DNA from: a virus
Virus record (IMG/VR): IMGVR_UViG_3300037961_000404
Location: 1-42,863 of that record
Reading direction: 5' to 3' (one strand)
DNA: 42,863 bases
Below, piece by piece: positions 38,571-42,863 of this stretch. Both the position numbers and the translations under genes were made by a program. The first letter of the stretch is position 1. Every line of letters starts with the position of its first letter. The notes beneath the pieces were generated by a model that made no database searches, had not been told where the DNA came from, and saw only the letters and a program-made list of their open reading frames with translations.

Positions 38571-38896
38571 TTCTTTTTGCCCCTTGCTTTCTTAGCTTTA
38601 TTTCTTGCACTAATAGCTTTAGCTTTTCTTTTAGCATCTGCTTTTGAACTAGCACCCCAAGCTCTTAAGGAAAGTAGCAACCTTGTGGGCTTACCATTCT
38701 TTCTTTCAGGGCCGGGCATACCACCCATCCTAGCAAGAAAACTAGCTCTTCTAGGATTGTCACCAGACTTTACAGGTGCTCTTAGAGTTCCACCCTTGTA
38801 ACTAGCTCTACCCTTAGCATTCAATCCACCCTTGGGATTTTTTCCTGCTTTTCTTGTCCAAGCTGGAGACTTAGGTTTTCTTTTTGTCCTAGGCAC
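38567..38896 (-). CDS. very basic DUF6321-like protein
   Basis: GTG start gives 109 residues. The central SPAWTRKAGKNPKGGLNAKG and RASYKGGTLRAPVKSGDNPR matches the DUF6321 pattern common in cyanophages and other marine phages. Over a quarter of residues are Lys or Arg. With the two neighbouring basic genes it forms a group likely to bind nucleic acid in the virion or in the infected cell. The GTG overlaps the previous stop by one base. Confidence 0.7.
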   Translation of the reverse strand: MPRTKRKPKSPAWTRKAGKNPKGGLNAKGRASYKGGTLRAPVKSGDNPRRASFLARMGGMPGPERKNGKPTRLLLSLRAWGASSKADAKRKAKAISARNKAKKARGKKK

Positions 38897-39072
38897 TATA
38901 CGCCTAACTTCTTCATTAAGATACCCTTAATAATCTTCCATAAAGCCTCAAGGATAGCTTTTTCTGTTTTTTCACTAATTATTGGAATATCAATAGACTT
39001 ATTAAGCTCATCAATAATCTCATCTTTTGTATTATCAGATAGCAATTCATCTGCAATCATTTTCATTAACAT
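38896..39072 (-). CDS. 58-residue helical hypothetical
   Basis: Coding for MLMKMIADELLSDNTKDEII and on through IDIPIISEKTEKAILEALWK to KKLGV. ATG preceded by AAGGAGTAAATAATT. The C-terminal half is an amphipathic helix (AILEALWKIIKGILMKKL). The coupled position between a membrane protein gene and a DUF6321-like gene supports it. It may be a membrane-associated lysis accessory. No family recognised. Confidence 0.6.
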   Translation of the reverse strand: MLMKMIADELLSDNTKDEIIDELNKSIDIPIISEKTEKAILEALWKIIKGILMKKLGV

Positions 39073-39074
39073 AA

Positions 39075-39218
39075 TTATTTACTCCTTATGCTTTTTATTT
39101 TATATCCTAAATACACAATAGTCATAACACCTATGACTAACTGCAGTATTAAATTAATATTAGCTAGATGAATGCCATAGTTAGCAAACGATAAAGCTGA
39201 AACTTTTAAACTATCCAT
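39075..39218 (-). CDS. 47-residue single-span membrane protein, holin candidate
   Basis: Coding for MDSLKVSALSFANYGIHLAN followed by a hydrophobic segment INLILQLVIGVMTIVYLGY and the basic tail KIKSIRSK. Topology (one span, positive end) fits a small holin, and the M15 endolysin lies about 1 kb downstream in the same unit. Stop/start overlap of one base with the preceding gene. Other candidate holins are the two TM/coil proteins next to it. Confidence 0.55.
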   Translation of the reverse strand: MDSLKVSALSFANYGIHLANINLILQLVIGVMTIVYLGYKIKSIRSK

Positions 39219-39535
39219 TAATGCTTCCCATTTATTCTGCTAAGAGAACCTTTTATTTCTGAAACTTGATTATCTAAATCATTTACTTCTTTAGTAAGAG
39301 CATCAAACTTTCTATCTAATTTGTCATCAGATTGATTCCATCTGTTAATAAGTTTTATAATCATACCTTCCATATTCTCTAATGTTTCAGATTGTCCTTT
39401 GTTCTCTACTTTTAAATTTTCTAGCGTTTCCTGTTGCTTTGCTGACTTGTTAGACATTGATACAACTAGGTAAACAAACATTGCACCAACCACTCCTATC
39501 ATTCCAGCTTCGCCATATATCGCCATAAAATCCAC
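39218..39535 (-). CDS. 105-residue membrane/coiled-coil protein
   Basis: GTG start gives MDFMAIYGEAGMIGVVGAMF with a span at about 10-28. The rest is a long coiled coil (KSAKQQETLENLKVENKGQS; KFDALTKEVNDLDNQVSEIK). This is the layout of i-spanins or of membrane-anchored accessory proteins. It is one-base coupled to both neighbours. A second protein with the same plan is upstream, so one may be the spanin and the other a holin regulator. Confidence 0.6.
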   Translation of the reverse strand: MDFMAIYGEAGMIGVVGAMFVYLVVSMSNKSAKQQETLENLKVENKGQSETLENMEGMIIKLINRWNQSDDKLDRKFDALTKEVNDLDNQVSEIKGSLSRINGKH

Positions 39536-39858
39536 TACTTACCTCGTTTCTTTTTACCCCAACTAAGTGGGTTGATGTTAAATTCTTTTTCATAGAAGGC
39601 TACCTTTTCTGCCAACTCTTCTCGCTCAGCCCTTTCTTCCATGATATGTTTACTAAGTAAATTCCCAATCTGTTCATTTGCAACAAGGACATTATCTTCA
39701 AGCTTTGCAATCCTAGTTTCAATTTGCCAATAACCATAGACCAACATACCGATAAGGACTGCAATCTGACCCAGCCATTTAAGATTAATACTGACAATGG
39801 CATTATCATCAAGAATAGCAGTCCTATAACTTCTAGCGGTATCTGGCTTTGCACTCAC
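39535..39858 (-). CDS. 107-residue membrane/coiled-coil protein, i-spanin candidate
   Basis: GTG start. Hydrophobic span LGQIAVLIGMLVYGYWQI (about 29-46) is followed by a coiled coil (IAKLEDNVLVANEQIGNLLS; EERAEREELAEKVAFYEKEF) and a basic end. The adjacent upstream gene codes for a small lipoprotein and overlaps by four bases, as i-spanin/o-spanin pairs often do. That pairing would fuse inner and outer membranes at lysis. The order here (lipoprotein first) is less usual. Confidence 0.6.
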   Translation of the reverse strand: MSAKPDTARSYRTAILDDNAIVSINLKWLGQIAVLIGMLVYGYWQIETRIAKLEDNVLVANEQIGNLLSKHIMEERAEREELAEKVAFYEKEFNINPLSWGKKKRGK

Positions 39859-40082
39859 TTTACCTCAACTTCTTCCAATCTTTGATGCTTATAGCACCAA
39901 TTGCTATAGTCGCTGATACGACCATGAAACCAATGAACCACAGAATCAGCATCAACTATCTCTGTGAAGACTGTGTTTGTATACGTATCTTCCGAGTCGA
40001 GTGGTATGTTTGCTACCACCCAACCCTGACTTCCGCACCCTGTAAACAACAGGGATATTATAAGAGGTACTAGTATTTTCAT
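39855..40082 (-). CDS. small lipoprotein, o-spanin candidate
   Basis: Begins MKILVPLIISLLFTGCGSQG: a basic start, hydrophobic core and lipobox LFTGC with Cys16 as the lipidated residue. The mature part is 60 residues, with WVVANIPLDSEDTYTNTVFT and a charged C-terminus. It would sit on the inner face of the outer membrane, implying a Gram-negative host. It overlaps the TM/coil gene by four bases (GTGA). Confidence 0.75.
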   Translation of the reverse strand: MKILVPLIISLLFTGCGSQGWVVANIPLDSEDTYTNTVFTEIVDADSVVHWFHGRISDYSNWCYKHQRLEEVEVK

Positions 40083-40102
40083 TGAGTACGATAAAGTCTC
40101 CG

Positions 40103-40348
40103 TTACTTAGTTTCTTTATTTGATTCTTCATCTTCACTTTCTACACTAGCTTGCAATGCATCTATAAAAGCTTGTTTACCAAACCTTAATTGTTGAAGAT
40201 TAAACTCAGAAGATTGTATCTTTCTTTCTAAATCTGCAACATGATTAACCATTACTTTCTGCTCATCAGATAGTTCTGATTCTTTATACTCTTTATCAAA
40301 AAGAGTAATTATCTGTTCTTTAGGCATTTCTTTTTCTTTTTTTGCCAT
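40103..40348 (-). CDS. 81-residue helical conserved hypothetical
   Basis: Begins MAKKEKEMPKEQIITLFDKE after AAGGAGTTACTA. The pattern ESELSDEQKVMVNHVADLER then KIQSSEFNLQQLRFGKQAFI is typical of a small coiled protein (DUF6447-like) found in many marine phages, often near tail-fiber genes. It may be a fiber chaperone or assembly factor. Function is not known to me. Confidence 0.65.
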   Translation of the reverse strand: MAKKEKEMPKEQIITLFDKEYKESELSDEQKVMVNHVADLERKIQSSEFNLQQLRFGKQAFIDALQASVESEDEESNKETK

Positions 40349-40370
40349 TAGTAACTCCTTGTTTTGTTAA

Positions 40371-40697
40371 TTAAAGTTTTTTATAGTCAGCTATAGCCGC
40401 TTTTAATCCATCAGATTGTGCTTTTGCATTTTCCATTTCAGCATCATATTTTGCTTTTTCAGATTCTAATTCTGATAGAGAATATTGTATTTCACTATCA
40501 GCTAGTGCTTCACCACTTTCAGCATCCCATTTCTTCTGCACTAAAGCAATATATGATTCTTTTACCGCTTCTTTCTTTTCTTGTACTACCTTGCCCTCGC
40601 TATCTTTTACTTCTTCCTGAGCTGGTTGCACTTCTCTTTCTTTGCTTTTAAAATCGGCTGTCTTGCCTTTTTTATCAGCGTATTTTGCCCAATTCAT
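40371..40697 (-). CDS. 108-residue charged helical hypothetical
   Basis: Begins MNWAKYADKKGKTADFKSKE. It is rich in Lys, Glu and Ala and predicted almost wholly helical, with a coiled-coil end (SELESEKAKYDAEMENAKAQ). It lies between small genes after the fiber gene. Possibly a fiber-assembly helper or fiber-associated coil. No family recognised. Confidence 0.6.
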   Translation of the reverse strand: MNWAKYADKKGKTADFKSKEREVQPAQEEVKDSEGKVVQEKKEAVKESYIALVQKKWDAESGEALADSEIQYSLSELESEKAKYDAEMENAKAQSDGLKAAIADYKKL

Positions 40698-40707
40698 TTG
40701 AGACTCC

Positions 40708-41094
40708 TTAACCGTTTAATTCAGCGTATTTAGCTTTAGCTTTAGTTAATAATGCAGACTTAGCATCGTCTTCTTTATGCTCTACGCTATGTTTACTTAA
40801 ATATTGCTGTAGCTGTGCTTTACTCCAAGCATCTTTTGGTTCACCACTTGGGTGTCCATTTTGAGAAACAAACCATGCTTCTTTTTCTGCATCTCCCCAC
40901 AATGCTTCAGCTATCTTCTTTACCTTTGCATCTTCTGATGCAAGTATAGAATCTGGATGTACTACATGACGATGATAGCCTACGCTACCAATCTGTTGTC
41001 CATCATCCATAACTTTTGTAGCTGTTCTCACTTGTATTGAGTATTCGCCTTTTACTTCAATTTGGTCTACCTCGACCACTTTTTCTAATGCCAT
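40708..41094 (-). CDS. 128-residue hypothetical downstream of the fiber
   Basis: Begins MALEKVVEVDQIEVKGEYSI. The first half is beta-rich (YSIQVRTATKVMDDGQQIGS) with a His-rich patch (VGYHRHVVH). The C-terminus (about 85-128, DAWSKAQLQQYLSKHSVEHK) resembles a SAP-like helix-extended-helix motif. AAGGAGTCA precedes the start. Genes in this position often encode fiber chaperones or tip proteins. The role is inferred. Confidence 0.6.
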   Translation of the reverse strand: MALEKVVEVDQIEVKGEYSIQVRTATKVMDDGQQIGSVGYHRHVVHPDSILASEDAKVKKIAEALWGDAEKEAWFVSQNGHPSGEPKDAWSKAQLQQYLSKHSVEHKEDDAKSALLTKAKAKYAELNG

Positions 41095-41116
41095 TACTGA
41101 CTCCTTTTTTGTTCCA

Positions 41117-41137
41117 ACCTAATCAATCCAATTAGGT
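41117..41137. other. hairpin across the fiber stop
   Basis: ACCTAAT (41117-41123) and ATTAGGT (41131-41137) form a perfect 7-base stem with a 7-base loop that spans the fiber stop codon (41132-41134). In the late RNA no U-run follows, so attenuation or mRNA processing is more likely than full termination. Confidence 0.4.
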
Positions 41138-42863
41138 AAAGTATGTTCCACTTAATGTTACAAGGTTCGCAACTATACTGCTTCCTGTGGCTAAATCAGC
41201 AACTTGCAATTCTGAATTAGCAACATCAGCATTTCCATCTCTTATATAAAGAATAACATTTGTTGTACCGTTACCAACTTCAGCCTCGCTTGGGTTGTCA
41301 TCATTAAATAACCTTGTATCTCCTAATGCTAAAGCACATTTTGCACTTGCTGTATAAGGTAATCCTCCAAGTTTTATACTCCCAGAACCTCCTGTACTTT
41401 CAAATGCATTATTATAAAAACTTATTGTAATATGAACAGCATTTCCTATTTTAACATATTTACCAACTCGATTTTGATAAGTTATAGTTCCAGAAAAAGA
41501 ACCTGTACCAGCTACCCAAGCTGGAGTAAAGGTTCCCTCTTCATATTCTGTACCAGCATCATATGGAGCATTTTCTAAAGTTGCACCATTTACAGTTCCA
41601 TGTAAATCGTTACCAGATTTATCTCCCCATACCTTTTCACCAGCAGAACTACCATCGTATTCAGCTACTGCACCGATTCTTACTAATGTAAAGTTATCAA
41701 TAAGTAATTCATCATTAGCACTTCCACCTGTTGGGCCGTCTGCTCTTGATGGATAAATTGTTACTTCAATAGAACCGCTTGAAGTTGCTGTAAATTCACT
41801 TGTAACTGTTGCAAATGATGTGCTTGTTAATTGTTGATTTCCAGAATCATAACCAGCCCATGTAACTCTTCCTTTGTTTCCTTGAACTGCTTTATAATCA
41901 TATTGGATTCTATACCTTGCACCTTTTACTGCTGTTACTGCTAATACACCTCTATCATTTGCTCCTCCATCATCAGTAACTAACCTTAAAACATTTCTAC
42001 TATCAGCAGAATAGTTTGCTGTAATACTACCAAGTCCACCACCAGCGGCCCAATTATTAGAACCATCCATAGTTGAATCTGTACCTGTTACTAATGATGC
42101 CGTACTAGCACCTTTGTATTTATAAGGTACACTTGCACCACTTGATTCATCTTTTACTTCATCGGCAGTTAATACATTATTGTACAACCTTACACAAGCT
42201 AACTCACCATAAAAATCATTTGATGTTCCACCTTCATTTCCACCCAAAAACAAAGGTTCAGCACTATTATACATAGAGCTTTCACTTGTTCCTGTTGCTA
42301 TTGACACTCCATTTCTATAAATAATAACTGCACCAGCATCATAAGTAACTGCAAAATGATTCCATGTAGCAAGGCCTGTAAGTGCTGGCGATGAAACAGT
42401 TGTTGCATTTGATCCATTTGAAGAGGCAACAAAACTTAACTGCTCACTATCGCTAAAAAATATTAAATACTCTCTTTTAGCTGATGTATGCCATTTACCT
42501 ATGACTGTATGTGCAGAATCAAATGAGCTATTAGGCATCCTTACCCAAAAAGAAAAAGATGCTTTAGTGCCAAAGCTAAATAGACTTGTGTCTACTCCAT
42601 TATTTAATGAAATATAATCATCCGTACCATCGAACCTATAATATGGAGAAGACATAGAGCTAGCTACATGATTTGAATTACCTCTAGACAATACATAATC
42701 AGCATGAACTGTAGCACCACTATCTTCTGCCATATAAACATCAGTTACATCTGCATCACCAAGAGTTACTGAGTTATCTGATACTCCTGTAGCACTAAAT
42801 CCAATTACTGTCTGATTAGTACCAGCATTTGATGATGGATCAGTTGCACTTCCAATTAAAGTA
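41132..42863 (-). CDS. LamG-domain tail fiber / receptor-binding protein (5' end at 1-83)
   Basis: The frame is open to the right edge and continues at base 1 if the ends join, giving 604 residues. Before the internal ATG at 42733 the sequence QTVIGFSATGVSDNSVTLGD, then DVTDVYMAED, is typical of phage fiber beta repeats. After that, residues about 85-280 form a LamG/concanavalin-like jellyroll (FSFWVRMPNSSFDSAHTVIG; TWNHFAVTYDAGAVIIYRNG). The C-terminal 250 residues hold carbohydrate-binding-like and other beta-rich regions. It would contact host surface sugars. A start at 42733 would cut the fiber repeat and is not favoured. Confidence 0.85.
   Translation of the reverse strand, partial: TLIGSATDPSSNAGTNQTVIGFSATGVSDNSVTLGDADVTDVYMAEDSGATVHADYVLSRGNSNHVASSMSSPYYRFDGTDDYISLNNGVDTSLFSFGTKASFSFWVRMPNSSFDSAHTVIGKWHTSAKREYLIFFSDSEQLSFVASSNGSNATTVSSPALTGLATWNHFAVTYDAGAVIIYRNGVSIATGTSESSMYNSAEPLFLGGNEGGTSNDFYGELACVRLYNNVLTADEVKDESSGASVPYKYKGASTASLVTGTDSTMDGSNNWAAGGGLGSITANYSADSRNVLRLVTDDGGANDRGVLAVTAVKGARYRIQYDYKAVQGNKGRVTWAGYDSGNQQLTSTSFATVTSEFTATSSGSIEVTIYPSRADGPTGGSANDELLIDNFTLVRIGAVAEYDGSSAGEKVWGDKSGNDLHGTVNGATLENAPYDAGTEYEEGTFTPAWVAGTGSFSGTITYQNRVGKYVKIGNAVHITISFYNNAFESTGGSGSIKLGGLPYTASAKCALALGDTRLFNDDNPSEAEVGNGTTNVILYIRDGNADVANSELQVADLATGSSIVANLVTLSGTYFT

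Noticed and set aside
1-42863. Prophage or temperate lifestyle (attachment site, integrase, repressor)
   Set aside because: No integrase or repressor-like gene was found; the only clear HTH protein (23017-23220) is more likely a lytic-cycle regulator.

Overview
This window looks like a complete, AT-rich tailed-phage genome of the kind common in marine viromes. It carries terminase small and large subunits, portal, scaffold, major capsid protein, large virion proteins, a LamG-type fiber, an M15 endolysin, and small basic proteins of types often seen in marine phages. I see no integrase, excisionase, repressor, DNA polymerase, RNA polymerase or tRNA gene. This suggests a lytic phage that relies on the host polymerases. 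The host cannot be named from the sequence. The lack of recognisable tail-sheath, tape-measure or baseplate genes, together with large internal-type proteins, fits a short-tailed phage, but that is inference.

The two ends of the window join. A reverse-strand gene runs off the left edge (1-83), and a reverse-strand fiber gene enters at the right edge (to 42863). Placed end to end they form one uninterrupted reading frame of 605 codons, so the molecule is probably circularly permuted or circular. In that form the genome is two transcription units that diverge from one short region at about 12.03-12.21 kb and converge on a shared TTAA at 26291-26294.

Late unit, reverse strand. It reads from 12030 down to 1, then from 42863 down to 26291. 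In order it has a Cys-rich protein, a HExxH metalloprotease-like protein, a 36-residue membrane peptide, a calcineurin-type phosphoesterase, TerS, a gamma-glutamylcyclotransferase-like (AIG2/GGCT) protein, TerL, portal, scaffold, capsid, a decoration-like protein, head-tail and coiled-coil proteins, and the fiber. A lysis region follows, with a lipoprotein, membrane/coiled-coil proteins, a small membrane protein and the endolysin, interleaved with basic proteins. It ends with a 979-residue tail/neck protein and four large virion-type proteins. Many junctions are one-base stop/start overlaps.

Early unit, forward strand (12213-26294). After two small unknown genes comes a 570-base gene-free region full of palindromes and repeats, a candidate origin or control region. 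Next are small unknown genes, a DenV/MSMEG_6728-type protein, and the most unusual part of the genome: an amidoligase-2 protein with zinc modules, a stand-alone class II glutamine amidotransferase with a C-terminal zinc knuckle, a 108-residue unknown, and a second zinc-module amidoligase. The rest is a replication and recombination set: a Cas4/RecB-like nuclease, a Rad52-type annealing protein, an SSB-like protein, a winged-helix protein, an Hjc-like resolvase, a zinc-ribbon protein and a DnaB-family helicase. Structured non-coding elements lie at 23.2-23.35 and 23.63-23.73 kb.

The candidate undescribed system is the ligase-amidotransferase-ligase cassette together with the GGCT-like gene in the late unit. 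Amidoligase-2 proteins are known to neighbour glutamine amidotransferases in bacteria and AIG2 cyclotransferases in fungi; here both partners occur in one phage. The chemistry (making and later trimming an amide or gamma-glutamyl linkage on a peptide, protein, metabolite or DNA base) is inference.
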